Source: Deinococcales bacterium | Lineage (GTDB): Bacteria; Deinococcota; Deinococci; Deinococcales; JAAFIG01 | Direction of reading: 5' to 3' | DNA: 64,000 bases | Assembly (NCBI GenBank): GCA_013298595.1 | Contig: JAAFIG010000005.1 | Coordinates: forward strand, 62,001 to 126,000 | Part shown: positions 43,274 through 51,698 of the stretch, in pieces | Numbering within the stretch: the stretch's first letter is position 1 | Layout: the number at the start of each line of letters is the position of its first letter | Program-made: the position numbers and the translations under genes | The notes under the pieces: model-generated | The model's input: only the letters and a program-made list of their open reading frames with translations | Database searches by the model: none | Told to the model about the DNA's origin: nothing

Positions 43274-43279
43274 TAGATT
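43274..43279 (+). promoter_or_regulatory. -10 box (TAGATT) for leaderless buk
   Basis: It ends 8 nt before ATG 43288. The upstream 200 nt also hold the htrA promoter and a short palindrome CGCGATATCCGCG near 43142. Confidence 0.45.
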
Positions 43280-43287
43280 AGCGGCGC

Positions 43288-44406
43288 ATGATTATTTACG
43301 TGCTGAACCCAGGCTCGACCAGCACCAAACTTGGCTTAGCCACTGTGGTGCAAACCCCCAAGGGGGTTAGTGCCTTTGTTGAAAAACACGAAATTCAACA
43401 TCCAGCCAGCTTTGATAGCGAAGAAGACCTGATGCTTTCTTTAGATGGAGGCTTGCACAGCAATGCTGGTTTAGACAATGCTTCACTCGAACAAATCCGT
43501 ATTGAAATCGAGCAGCACACCAATACATGGGCAAAACCCGATGCTATTGCCGCTCGAGGTGGCTTAATTGGTGCCTGTGCAGCTGGCACATACGCCATCA
43601 CACCTGCCTTAGCGCAACACAGCTTGCAACACCCATATGGTGTTCACCCAGCCAATTATGCAGCCAGTCTTGCCCTCGAGTGGAGTCAGACCCTGAACGT
43701 ACCAGCCTTTATTGTAGACCCTCCAACAGTGGATGAACTGCTACCAGAAGCTCGAGTCACAGGTATTCCCAATGTGTATCGTCGCTCGAGATTCCATGCT
43801 TTAAACACCCGTATTTGCGCCCGTCGAGCCGCTCAGGAAGTGGGTAAAAAACTCGAGGAAGCTGTGGTGGTTGCCGCGCATTTAGGTGGTGGTGTCAGTA
43901 TCACCACTTTTGACCGAGGACGTGCTGTAGACACCACGGGAGCACTCCTTGATGAAGGACCTTTCAGTGCCCAAAGAGCAGGCACGCTGCCCACCGAAGC
44001 CTTACTTGACCTTGCCTATAGTTTGCCACGGGTTGTACTCGAGCAACAATTGCTGACCGAAAGCGGTTTTCAAGGTTTGCTTGGCACCAACGATCTTAAA
44101 CTTGTGCAGCAACGCCAAGCCGAAGACCCCATCATCCAAAACGTGATCAACGCCTTTATCTTACAAGTGGCTAAACATATCGCAGCCCAAAGCAGCGTTG
44201 CAAACCGCCCTGATGTCATTGTCATCACAGGTGGCATGGCACGTTGGACAGAACTGATGCAACGCCTCGAGCATAAACTCTCGTGGATCGCTCCACTGAT
44301 TGTCATACCAGGAGAACTCGAGATGGAAGCATTAGCCGAAGGTGCAGGTCGGGTATTGTTTGGACTCGAGGAAGCTCAGAGCTTTGAAATAATTTCTAGC
44401 GCCTAG
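43288..44406 (+). CDS. buk: Butyrate kinase (branched-chain acyl kinase)
   Basis: 372 residues. It has the acyl-kinase start LNPGSTSTKLG, HLGGGVS, the GLLGTNDL block and ITGGMARW near the C-terminus. These fit butyrate kinase rather than acetate kinase, which is separately present at 62524. It interconverts acyl-CoA-derived acyl phosphate and acid, making ATP. No ptb (phosphate butyryltransferase) is adjacent. Branched-chain acid activation is an alternative role. Confidence 0.92.
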   Translation: MIIYVLNPGSTSTKLGLATVVQTPKGVSAFVEKHEIQHPASFDSEEDLMLSLDGGLHSNAGLDNASLEQIRIEIEQHTNTWAKPDAIAARGGLIGACAAGTYAITPALAQHSLQHPYGVHPANYAASLALEWSQTLNVPAFIVDPPTVDELLPEARVTGIPNVYRRSRFHALNTRICARRAAQEVGKKLEEAVVVAAHLGGGVSITTFDRGRAVDTTGALLDEGPFSAQRAGTLPTEALLDLAYSLPRVVLEQQLLTESGFQGLLGTNDLKLVQQRQAEDPIIQNVINAFILQVAKHIAAQSSVANRPDVIVITGGMARWTELMQRLEHKLSWIAPLIVIPGELEMEALAEGAGRVLFGLEEAQSFEIISSA

Positions 44407-44448
44407 CAAAATATATTGTTGGCTTGTGGGGCTACGGTTTTTTAGGGC

Positions 44449-44703
44449 TTAGGCTGCCCCTAAACCAACTTGCTCAAGCCACGCGTCTAATTTGGCTCTC
44501 GAGAAACCGCTCATGCTGGCGGCTTGTCCGTTGTACTCGAGAGTGGGCACACTGCGTTTGCCATTGTTGACTTTCATAACAATTTCGGCAGCAGCAGGGT
44601 CTTGTTCGATGTCAACTTCGGTAAAGGCAATACCTTTTTGCTCGAGGACGCGTTTAGTAACTCGGCAATCGCCGCACCAAGTGGTGGTATACATGGTTAT
44701 CAT
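44449..44703 (-). CDS. Glutaredoxin-like (mycoredoxin type)
   Basis: 84 residues. It has the redox motif TTWCGDC near residue 9 and the cis-Pro SVPTLEY, then a GFSRAKLDAWL tail. The CGDC with an actinobacterial-like layout suggests a mycoredoxin-1-type enzyme that reduces mixed disulfides of a low-molecular-weight thiol. A TAGATT box (44710-44715) ends 6 nt before the ATG. Confidence 0.88.
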   Translation of the reverse strand: MITMYTTTWCGDCRVTKRVLEQKGIAFTEVDIEQDPAAAEIVMKVNNGKRSVPTLEYNGQAASMSGFSRAKLDAWLEQVGLGAA

Positions 44704-44709
44704 TTGCTT

Positions 44710-44715
44710 AATCTA
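44710..44715 (-). promoter_or_regulatory. -10 box (TAGATT) for the glutaredoxin-like gene
   Basis: It ends 6 nt before ATG 44703, a leaderless layout. Confidence 0.5.
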
Positions 44716-44779
44716 GCATGGCTGTGTGGCTTGCTTGGTTTTGTTACACACATCATATTGGTTGTTTTGCTTACAGGTG

Positions 44780-44785
44780 TAGACT
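44780..44785 (+). promoter_or_regulatory. -10 box (TAGACT) for the secreted phosphoesterase gene
   Basis: It ends 6 nt before ATG 44792; a TTGGTT about 16 nt upstream is a possible -35. Confidence 0.55.
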
Positions 44786-44791
44786 CGAGCA

Positions 44792-45661
44792 ATGAAATTT
44801 TTCTGGATTTTTGCTTGCCTAGCACTGGCTGTTTTACCCGTGCTGGGTGGCTCGAGTGGTGCTACCTTGGTTGCAGTTGGTGATATTGCCACGTGTGGAC
44901 AGCTAGGGCAGTTTGTGACCGCGAATATCACTCGAGAAATTGTTAAAGCTATTCCGAATGCCCAGATTGCTTTACTTGGTGATATCGCCTATGAACGCGG
45001 TACAACTGATGAATTTCAGTGTTTTGATGCAGCTTGGGGCGAATTTAAAGCCATCACCAACCCAGTTCCGGGCAACCACGAGTATTTCACAGCCAATGCT
45101 GCACCGTATTACGCGTATTTTGCGACTCGAGCCAGAGACCCAAAGCGTGGGTATTACACCTATAAACTTGGTGATTGGCGGATATTTGCCTTGAATAGCA
45201 ATTGCGCTGCCATTGGTGGTTGCGATCAAAACAGTGTGCAAGTGAAGTGGTTGAAAAAAACCTTAGCCGCTAACCCCAGTCAATGCAGTCTTGCATACTG
45301 GCATCATCCAAGGTTCTCGAGTGGTTCGCATGGCGATCAAATTTTTATGCAGGATGTCTGGGCGGTACTGGCAAAAGCCGGTGTGGACGTTGTGTTGAGT
45401 GCACACGACCACACTTACGAGCGCTTTAAACCCTTAGACTCGAACGGAAAAGTCAACCCAAAAGGAACTCGAGCTTTTGTGGTTGGCACTGGTGGACGTA
45501 GTCTTTACGCTTTTAAGAAACCAAACCGCAACAGCCAAATAAAAAATAACAACACGCTGGGTGTGCTGCAATTAACCCTCAACACCAGCAGTTACGAGTG
45601 GCAATTCAAAACCCCAACAGGCTCGAGCTTTACTGATAGCGGCACAGCTTCTTGCTATTAA
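44792..45661 (+). CDS. Secreted calcineurin-like metallophosphoesterase
   Basis: 289 residues with a Sec signal (about 1-23). Metal motifs are VGDIAT, LLGDIAYE, PGNHEYF, YWHHPRFSSGSHG and SAHDHTYERF. The layout matches purple-acid-phosphatase-like secreted enzymes that remove phosphate from organic esters. Its leaderless promoter overlaps the region upstream of the glutaredoxin-like gene, which is divergent. Confidence 0.9.
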   Translation: MKFFWIFACLALAVLPVLGGSSGATLVAVGDIATCGQLGQFVTANITREIVKAIPNAQIALLGDIAYERGTTDEFQCFDAAWGEFKAITNPVPGNHEYFTANAAPYYAYFATRARDPKRGYYTYKLGDWRIFALNSNCAAIGGCDQNSVQVKWLKKTLAANPSQCSLAYWHHPRFSSGSHGDQIFMQDVWAVLAKAGVDVVLSAHDHTYERFKPLDSNGKVNPKGTRAFVVGTGGRSLYAFKKPNRNSQIKNNNTLGVLQLTLNTSSYEWQFKTPTGSSFTDSGTASCY

Positions 45662-45664
45662 ACA

Positions 45665-45694
45665 TTGACAGCAACGCAGCAAACCCCATACACT
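45665..45694 (+). promoter_or_regulatory. preT-preA promoter
   Basis: -35 TTGACA (45665-45670), 18-bp spacer, -10 TACACT (45689-45694). It predicts a leader of about 75 nt before ATG 45777. Confidence 0.7.
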
Positions 45695-45721
45695 ACAACA
45701 GTACACATTGGTTAAATCAGC

Positions 45722-45776
45722 TCCCGCGAGGGCGACACCCGAAGGCAATCGGCACCCCCTTACTTTCGGAGGCACT
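45722..45776 (+). promoter_or_regulatory. Structured 5' leader that can mask the preT ribosome site
   Basis: A small GNRA-capped hairpin CCC-GCGA-GGG (45723-45732) is followed by CCGAAGG (45739-45745), which can pair with CTTTCGG (45763-45769), overlapping the ribosome site GGAGG (45768-45772). This is the layout of a translation-control switch. I do not match it to a named riboswitch class. Confidence 0.45.
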
Positions 45777-47147
45777 ATGACGCAATACGCTACCCTCGAG
45801 CCATCACCATTAAATGCGGCAGATCTCGAGCGCAACTTCCAAGAAATTCATCCTGCTTTAACATCTCGAGAAGCGGTGATCGAAGCCAACCGTTGTTTGT
45901 TCTGTTACGACGCGCCATGTACCCATGCGTGTCCAACCCATATTGATATTCCTGGGTTTATTAAAAAAATTGCCACAGAAAACACTCGAGGCAGTGCCAA
46001 AGTGATCCTCGAGAGCAATTTTTTGGGCAGTACATGTGCTCGAGTTTGTCCTGTGCAGGAACTCTGCGAGGGGGCTTGTGTGCTGGGAAGCGATCATAAA
46101 CCCATTGAAATTGGGCGTTTACAACGATTTGCGACCGATTATGTTTTGGAGCGTAAACTCGATTTGTTTAAACCAGCCAAAGCTACTGGTAAAAAAATTG
46201 TGGTGATCGGTGCTGGTCCAGCTGGGCTTTCCTGTGCGGCTGAACTCGCCAAACGTGGGCATAGCGTCACGGTGCTTGAGAAAAAACCATTGGCGGGCGG
46301 GCTGAGCACTTATGGCATTGTGGTTTTCCGCGAACCTGTCGAGATTAGCCTTGCCGAAGTGGATATGGTCAAACGCTTAGGTGTGGAAATCAAAACAGGC
46401 ATCACTGTTGGCGAGGATGTGCAAATTGCAGATTTACAACAACAATACGATGCGATTTTTATTAGCATCGGACTGGGCAACGTACCCAAACTAGGTATCC
46501 CAGGCGAAAATCTCGGTGGAGTTGTCGACGGCATAGACTTTATTGAGCTCACCAAAACCAGCCCATACTCGAGCATCCCCGTCGGTAAAAAAGTTGCCAT
46601 TATCGGCGCTGGTAACACCGCCATAGACGCAGCCACCATTGCCAAACGGCTCGGCGCAACTCGAGTGACAATGGTGTACCGTCGTAGCGAATCAGAAATG
46701 ACGGCATACGGATTTGAATACGAATTTGCCAAACAAGAAGGCATCGAATACCGCTTTTTAACCGCACCCGTTGCCATTCATGGCGACTCGAGCGGCATCA
46801 AAACCCTCGAGTGTGTACAAATGAAACTTGGTACACCTGATGCCAGCGGCAGACCACGACCAGAAATCGTACAAGGCAGCAACCACATGCTCGAAGTGGA
46901 CATGGTCATCACTGCCATCGGACAAAACAAACAACTCGAGCTTGCCCAAGCTCTCGGACTCGAGATGCAAAATGGGTACATTGTCACCGATGCAGGGAAT
47001 CACACTTCAAACCCGAAAGTGTTTGCAGGCGGTGACTGCGTGCGCGTAAAAGGCGATGCCAGCACCGTTATGGCAGTACAAGATGGCAAAATTGCAGCAA
47101 AAAGTATCACTGCGATGCTCGAGCGAGCCGCTATCGCAAACGATTAG
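45777..47147 (+). CDS. preT: NAD-dependent dihydropyrimidine dehydrogenase subunit (PreT-like)
   Basis: 456 residues from ATG 45777, with GGAGG upstream. An N-terminal Fe-S region has CLFCYDAPCTHACP and CARVCPVQELCEGAC. Two Rossmann motifs follow: GAGPAGLSCAAEL and GAGNTAIDAA, with GGDCV near the end. The layout fits PreT and the glutamate-synthase small-subunit family. Coupling to preA argues for reductive uracil/thymine degradation. No dihydropyrimidinase is nearby, so the pathway is incomplete here. Confidence 0.88.
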   Translation: MTQYATLEPSPLNAADLERNFQEIHPALTSREAVIEANRCLFCYDAPCTHACPTHIDIPGFIKKIATENTRGSAKVILESNFLGSTCARVCPVQELCEGACVLGSDHKPIEIGRLQRFATDYVLERKLDLFKPAKATGKKIVVIGAGPAGLSCAAELAKRGHSVTVLEKKPLAGGLSTYGIVVFREPVEISLAEVDMVKRLGVEIKTGITVGEDVQIADLQQQYDAIFISIGLGNVPKLGIPGENLGGVVDGIDFIELTKTSPYSSIPVGKKVAIIGAGNTAIDAATIAKRLGATRVTMVYRRSESEMTAYGFEYEFAKQEGIEYRFLTAPVAIHGDSSGIKTLECVQMKLGTPDASGRPRPEIVQGSNHMLEVDMVITAIGQNKQLELAQALGLEMQNGYIVTDAGNHTSNPKVFAGGDCVRVKGDASTVMAVQDGKIAAKSITAMLERAAIAND

Positions 47148-47156
47148 GAGACCCAA

Positions 47157-48542
47157 ATGGCTGATCTTTCTATTGATTTTTGTGGCATCAAATCTCCGAA
47201 TCCTTTCTGGTTGGCTTCTGCGCCACCAACCAATTCTGGTGCTCAGATTCATAAGGCATTTGAGTACGGTTGGGGTGGAGCAGTTTGGAAAACCATTGGT
47301 TCACCTGTGCTAAATGTGTCAAATCGGTATGGTGCTTGGCATTATGGTGGGCAAAAAATGCTTGCGATTAACAATGTCGAACTCATTTCAGATCGTCCAA
47401 TTGATTTGAATCTGCGCGAAATTGCTGATCTCAAAAAGCACTGGGCAGACCGTGCTGTGATTGTTTCGGCAATGGTTGAATGCCAAAAACAAGCATGGAT
47501 TGATATTGTGCGGCGCATCGAAGATACTGGTGCTGATGGTATCGAAATCAATTGCGGTTGTCCGCACGGTATGTCCGAACGCGGCATGGGCAGTGCAGTT
47601 GGTCAAAACCCTGATTTAATCGAACAAATTTCTGAGTGGACAACGGGTGTCTCGAGAATTCCGATCATTATTAAACTCACACCAAATATCACCGATATTA
47701 ACGATCCTGCTCGAGCTGCTGTCAAAGGTGGTGCGCCAGCGGTGAGTTTAATCAATACGATTAACAGTATTATTGGTGTGGATTTGGATTCGTTTGCGAT
47801 TACCCCCAATGTTGGCGGTAAGGGCGGACATGGTGGGTACGCGGGACCTGCGGTTAAACCGATTGCCTTAAATATGTTGTCTTCAATTGCTGGTTTACAA
47901 GAATTGCAGGGTGCAGGAACCAAAATTAGTGGTATGGGTGGAATTAGTACGTGGAAAGATGCTGCCGAGTTTTTGCTGCTAGGTGCACATTCCTTGCAGG
48001 TTTGTACTGCCGTCATGCACTTTGGTTATCGTTTAATCGATGATTTGTGCGATGGGCTTTCTAATTGGTTGGATGAAAAAGGGTACTCGAGTGTCAATCA
48101 GATCATTGGTGCCAGTTTGCCACGCATTTCGCAATTCCAAGATTTTGATTTGTCCTACCGAGCCGTGGCAGAAATTAATGCTGATAAGTGTATTAACTGC
48201 AATCTTTGCTATGTTGCCTGCAACGACACCGCGCATCAGTGCATAGATTTATACTCGAGCGATGGCTTGCAAGTGCAACCGTACGCTTACGATATCCGTG
48301 AAAATGGCAAAGTAGCTGCCACAGCAGATCGTGCTCAGCCTGTGGTGCGCGAGGCAGATTGTGTTGGCTGTGCTTTGTGCGCCAATGTTTGCCCAGTGGA
48401 TAATTGCATCACAATGGTTGAACGTCCAAGCGGACGCGAGAGTGTTACGTGGCGCGAAATCAGTACCAACTTGCCTGAAGTCACCACCGATTGGGCTGCA
48501 ATGCAACGTTACCGCAGCGAAAAAGGTATCGATATTCATTAG
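47157..48542 (+). CDS. preA: NAD-dependent dihydropyrimidine dehydrogenase subunit PreA
   Basis: 461 residues. The N-terminal DHODH-like barrel binds FMN, with NPFWLASAPPTN, EINCGCPHGM and GGISTWKDAAEFLLLGA. Two 4Fe-4S clusters follow near the C-terminus: CINCNLCYVACND and CVGCALCANVCPVDNC. Together with PreT it reduces uracil and thymine with NADH. Its ribosome site TAGGAG overlaps the preT stop. The first ~490 bases lack CTCGAG, unlike the flanks. Confidence 0.94.
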   Translation: MADLSIDFCGIKSPNPFWLASAPPTNSGAQIHKAFEYGWGGAVWKTIGSPVLNVSNRYGAWHYGGQKMLAINNVELISDRPIDLNLREIADLKKHWADRAVIVSAMVECQKQAWIDIVRRIEDTGADGIEINCGCPHGMSERGMGSAVGQNPDLIEQISEWTTGVSRIPIIIKLTPNITDINDPARAAVKGGAPAVSLINTINSIIGVDLDSFAITPNVGGKGGHGGYAGPAVKPIALNMLSSIAGLQELQGAGTKISGMGGISTWKDAAEFLLLGAHSLQVCTAVMHFGYRLIDDLCDGLSNWLDEKGYSSVNQIIGASLPRISQFQDFDLSYRAVAEINADKCINCNLCYVACNDTAHQCIDLYSSDGLQVQPYAYDIRENGKVAATADRAQPVVREADCVGCALCANVCPVDNCITMVERPSGRESVTWREISTNLPEVTTDWAAMQRYRSEKGIDIH

Positions 48543-48575
48543 ACTTCTTGCATATGTGTACAAAATTATCGAAAA

Positions 48576-48603
48576 CAGGGCGAACACAAGGTTCGCACCC
48601 TAC
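48576..48603 (-). repeat. REP-like palindrome (copy A) with 5' GTAG
   Basis: GCGAAC (48580-48585) pairs with GTTCGC (48591-48596), extended by GG/CC with one bulge; a GTAG lies at the minus-strand 5' side (48600-48603). The layout matches the short palindromes seen at 51657 and 57656. Confidence 0.45.
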
Positions 48604-48624
48604 GAAAATCCACGCGTTTAACAG

Positions 48625-48643
48625 GGTGATGCTTGTCATCACC
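48625..48643. terminator. Small hairpin after preA
   Basis: GGTGATG pairs with CATCACC over a 5-nt loop, followed by TTAGTTTTAG. A possible terminator. Confidence 0.4.
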
Positions 48644-48695
48644 TTAGTTTTAGGTAACGAAAATTATTGATGCGTGAGGTCTATTAAAATCCTAG

Positions 48696-48733
48696 AAAAG
48701 AGGAGAACTCGAGTTTGGCGTTTTCCTCTTTTT
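48696..48733 (+). terminator. Hairpin with T-run
   Basis: AAAAGAGGA (48696-48704) pairs with TCCTCTTTT (48724-48732), with a CTCGAG in the loop; it ends about 50 nt before the next start. Confidence 0.55.
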
Positions 48734-48782
48734 CGTTGTTTTGCCTACCAACTTACTCGAGGTTAGTAACGTATCGTTTTGT

Positions 48783-49304
48783 ATGACTGATTTGCGTTAT
48801 CCGATTGGTAAATTCGTTCGTCAAGATTCGTACTCGAGTGCAGAACTTAGCGGTTTTTTGCAAACCCTTGAGACATTACCAGCGCAACTGCGAGCAGCCG
48901 TGACAGGTTTATCCGAGGCGCAACTCGAGACCCCGTATCGTGATGGTGGTTGGACTGTGCGGCAATTGGTGCATCATATTGCCGATAGTCATATCAATAG
49001 TTATGTGCGTTTTAAGTTGGCTTTAACCGAGGATGCACCGATCATTAAGCCATACGATGAAGCAGCTTGGGCATTACTCGAGGATAGTAAACTGCCAATC
49101 GAAACCAGTTTAGTGTTGCTAGAGGTTTTGCATTTGCGTTTAACCACCATGCTAAAAAGTTGCTCGAGCGATCAGTTGCAAAGAACGTTTGTGCATCCTG
49201 TTTCTGGAGCAACTACGCTTGCCACAGCCATGGGTTTGTACGCTTGGCATAGTTGGCATCATCTCGAGCATATTCTTGCACTGAGGGTGCGTCAAAATTG
49301 GTAG
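48783..49304 (+). CDS. YfiT/BstA-like DinB-fold metal-dependent transferase
   Basis: 173 residues from ATG 48783. It has the YfiT signature DGGWTVRQLVHHIADSHINSYVRFK and HSWHHLEHI, giving three His ligands for a divalent metal. The fold family includes bacillithiol S-transferases, which fits thiol metabolism known in Deinococcota. TATCGT lies 5 nt before the ATG. It is followed by DUF212 at 10 nt. Confidence 0.85.
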   Translation: MTDLRYPIGKFVRQDSYSSAELSGFLQTLETLPAQLRAAVTGLSEAQLETPYRDGGWTVRQLVHHIADSHINSYVRFKLALTEDAPIIKPYDEAAWALLEDSKLPIETSLVLLEVLHLRLTTMLKSCSSDQLQRTFVHPVSGATTLATAMGLYAWHSWHHLEHILALRVRQNW

Positions 49305-49307
49305 AGT
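49302..49307 (+). promoter_or_regulatory. -10 box (TAGAGT) that overlaps the upstream stop codon
   Basis: It ends 6 nt before ATG 49314; its TAG is the stop of the YfiT-like gene, so an internal leaderless promoter is possible. Confidence 0.35.
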
Positions 49308-49313
49308 GGGTGT

Positions 49314-49763
49314 ATGCAAGCCCTGCTTAGTAACCAATTGCTTTGGACAGCGTTGATCGCTTCAACTTTGGCGCAGGTCTTAAAAGTGCTGCTGATCTTA
49401 TTAATCGAACGTAAATGGAGTCCTGAACGGGTACTCGAGACAGGTGGTATGCCATCTTCGCATACTTCTTCGGTGGCGGCTTTAGCTGTGATGTGTGGTC
49501 TCGAGTTTGGTTGGGATAGTGCTTATTTTGCGATTGCCACTATTTTTGGTAGCATCGTTATGTACGATGCTACGGGGATTCGTCGAGCCAGCGGTATGCA
49601 AGCTGAAGTTCTGAACGATTTGGTGGTCGAGTTACAAGCGGTGCTGCGAGAAGGTTTTGCGCCAAAACCATTAAAAGAACTCCTCGGACATACCTACTTC
49701 GAGGTTTTTGTGGGTTTTTTATTAGGCATTCTGGTGGCTGTTGTTTCCCACACTTGGTTTTAG
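49314..49763 (+). CDS. Divergent PAP2 family protein (DUF212)
   Basis: 149 residues. It has the DUF212 signatures GGMPSSHTSSVAAL and DATGIRRASGMQA, then LLGHTYFEVFVG. Hydrophobic segments at about 9-28, 50-65, 68-84 and 126-144 show an integral membrane protein. It is distantly related to PAP2 phosphatases. Function unknown; lipid or undecaprenyl phosphate handling is only a guess. Confidence 0.88.
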   Translation: MQALLSNQLLWTALIASTLAQVLKVLLILLIERKWSPERVLETGGMPSSHTSSVAALAVMCGLEFGWDSAYFAIATIFGSIVMYDATGIRRASGMQAEVLNDLVVELQAVLREGFAPKPLKELLGHTYFEVFVGFLLGILVAVVSHTWF

Positions 49764-49794
49764 GCTCATAGCTCAAGCCACCCCTCGATTCTGC

Positions 49795-49800
49795 TAAACT
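49795..49800 (+). promoter_or_regulatory. -10 box (TAAACT) for leaderless crotonase gene
   Basis: It ends 5 nt before ATG 49806. Confidence 0.5.
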
Positions 49801-49805
49801 TTGCT

Positions 49806-50579
49806 ATGCCAGAAAATATTTTGCTTGAGTCACCCCTTGAGGGTGTGCGTGTCATTCGTTTGAATCGTCCTAAGGTGCTCAATGCCTTAAATGCCGATAC
49901 CATTGCCGAAATCAATGCGGCACTCGAGGGTTTTGCAACTGACGAAGCTGTTCGAGCAGTTATTTTGACGGGTTCGGATCGGGCATTTGCAGCGGGTGCC
50001 GATATCTCTGAAATGAGTGGGCAAACTGTCTCGAGTATGGTGACGCAGAATCGGTTTGCGTTGTGGCAAAGAATTGCTGAGTTTCCTAAACCACTGATCG
50101 CAGCGGTCAATGGTGTGGCTTTAGGTGGCGGTTTAGAACTTGCCATGACTTGCGATATCATGATTGCTGGCGAAACAGCCCGTTTTGGACAACCCGAAAT
50201 TAATTTAGGTATTATTCCTGGCGCTGGTGGTACGCAACGTTTGACTCATGCAGTGGGAAAAAGTTTAGCCATGGAAATGGTTTTAAATGCCAGAATGCTT
50301 TCGGCAGACGAAGCTTTGCGAGCAGGTTTAGTCTCGAGCGTCTACCCTCCCGAGGTGTTAATGCACCACGCTGTGTTACTGGCTAAGCAATTGGCAACTC
50401 GAGCACCGCTGGCGCTACGGGCAGCCAAAGCCAGTGTCAATGCGGCTTTTGAAAATAGTTTAACCCAAGGCTTAGCTGCTGAGCGCCAGAATTTTTATTT
50501 GTTATTTGGTACCCAAGACCAAAAAGAAGGTATGCAAGCCTTTCTCGAGAAGCGTCGTGCAAATTGGCAAGGGAGGTAA
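49806..50579 (+). CDS. Enoyl-CoA hydratase/isomerase
   Basis: 257 residues. It has the crotonase oxyanion motifs FAAGADISEM and NGVALGGGLELAMTCD, and the catalytic Glu region PEINLGIIPGAGGTQRL, as in classical enoyl-CoA hydratases. It hydrates 2-enoyl-CoA in fatty acid or amino acid breakdown. No thiolase or dehydrogenase adjoins it. A leaderless-type TAAACT precedes it. Confidence 0.92.
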   Translation: MPENILLESPLEGVRVIRLNRPKVLNALNADTIAEINAALEGFATDEAVRAVILTGSDRAFAAGADISEMSGQTVSSMVTQNRFALWQRIAEFPKPLIAAVNGVALGGGLELAMTCDIMIAGETARFGQPEINLGIIPGAGGTQRLTHAVGKSLAMEMVLNARMLSADEALRAGLVSSVYPPEVLMHHAVLLAKQLATRAPLALRAAKASVNAAFENSLTQGLAAERQNFYLLFGTQDQKEGMQAFLEKRRANWQGR

Positions 50580-50615
50580 AGCAGGGGATGTAGAAAACTA
50601 ACCTTGCCTTTTTTG

Positions 50616-51596
50616 ATGCTTTTTACCCTCGAGCCTTTTTACCCAAACACGCCTGCGTTTCTCGAGGCGGTGAGTGCGTATCAAATTGTTTGGGGTGGGT
50701 ATGCCGAACCAATGTATTCGACCATCGAATTTTTTGTGCGCCAAGCTTCGTACCCAGATTGGTCTGGTTTTGTGGCTCGAGCCGAGAATGGTGCTTTGTT
50801 GGGTTTTGCTTTTGGTTCGAGTGTAGCAACTGGTCAGTGGTGGTATGACCATTTACAAAGCCATTTGGTTTTGAAGCAAACATGGTGCTTAGTCGAACTT
50901 GGTGTACTTGAGGCAGCTCGAAGACAGGGTGTTGCCCAAGCGTTACACGATGCTTTATTGCAACAAGTCAAACAACCTCGAGTGGCTCTCAGCACGCAAA
51001 TCAACAATATAGCTGCACTCGAGTTTTATCGCAAAAACGGCTACCAAACCTTACTCGAGCAAATTGAATTTACGCCAGGACAAGTGTTTTACACCATTTT
51101 AGGTAAAGAATTATTGCGAATCTCCGAGCATGGACAGCGTGCCCGAGCTGGTGGGTTTATTTTAAGAAGTCATGCAGGTCAACTCGAGGTGCTGTTAATG
51201 AAACGTTTTAAACCTGAACGAGGCGAGTACTTTGTTATCCCAGGTGGTAGTGTCGAAACTGGCGAAACCTTTGAGCAAAGCGCCACTCGAGAATTACGCG
51301 AAGAAACCAATCTGCAATTTCATCTCGAGCAAAAATTATACGAATCTATCAACCCAAGTAGTGCTCGTACAGCTCATTACTTTATTGCCAAGTACCATAG
51401 TGGTGAACCAAGTTTGCATCCACATGCCCCAGAAAGCCTCGAGCGTCAAGATCAGTTTAATCGGTACACACCAACATGGGTTCAGCTCGAGCAAATCGAA
51501 CATATTCCATTATTTCCAAGTGCTATTCGGCAACGCTTAGCCAGAGATTTACGCAACCCCCCAGTGCAAACAGTGCAACTCGAGGAGTACGATTAG
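50616..51596 (+). CDS. Fusion of GNAT acetyltransferase and Nudix hydrolase
   Basis: 326 residues from ATG 50616 (a TTG 12 nt upstream is in frame). Residues 1-160 are a GNAT domain with ELGVLEAARRQGVAQAL and the end NIAALEFYRKNGY. Residues ~175-315 are a Nudix domain with FVIPGGSVETGETFEQSATRELREET-like signature (Nudix box complete) and a preceding GGFILRS. The pairing is uncommon. Nudix proteins hydrolyse nucleoside diphosphate derivatives; the GNAT substrate is unknown. Confidence 0.88.
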   Translation: MLFTLEPFYPNTPAFLEAVSAYQIVWGGYAEPMYSTIEFFVRQASYPDWSGFVARAENGALLGFAFGSSVATGQWWYDHLQSHLVLKQTWCLVELGVLEAARRQGVAQALHDALLQQVKQPRVALSTQINNIAALEFYRKNGYQTLLEQIEFTPGQVFYTILGKELLRISEHGQRARAGGFILRSHAGQLEVLLMKRFKPERGEYFVIPGGSVETGETFEQSATRELREETNLQFHLEQKLYESINPSSARTAHYFIAKYHSGEPSLHPHAPESLERQDQFNRYTPTWVQLEQIEHIPLFPSAIRQRLARDLRNPPVQTVQLEEYD

Positions 51597-51632
51597 AGAC
51601 AAGGTTAAAAGATTCAAAGAAAACTGTAGTAT

Positions 51633-51679
51633 GCCTCGCCCAGCACTGTATAAACTGTAGAAGCGAGGCGTGCCTCACC
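51633..51679 (+). repeat. REP-like palindromes (copy B) with 5' GTAG
   Basis: GCCTCGC (51633-51639) and GCGAGGC (51663-51669) form an outer pair; inside, GTAG (51657-51660) is followed by a small palindrome GAGGC-GT-GCCTC. A second GTAG lies at 51626-51629. It precedes a crotonase gene. Confidence 0.45.
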
Positions 51680-51698
51680 TGTTCAAAAGGAGAAAAAT

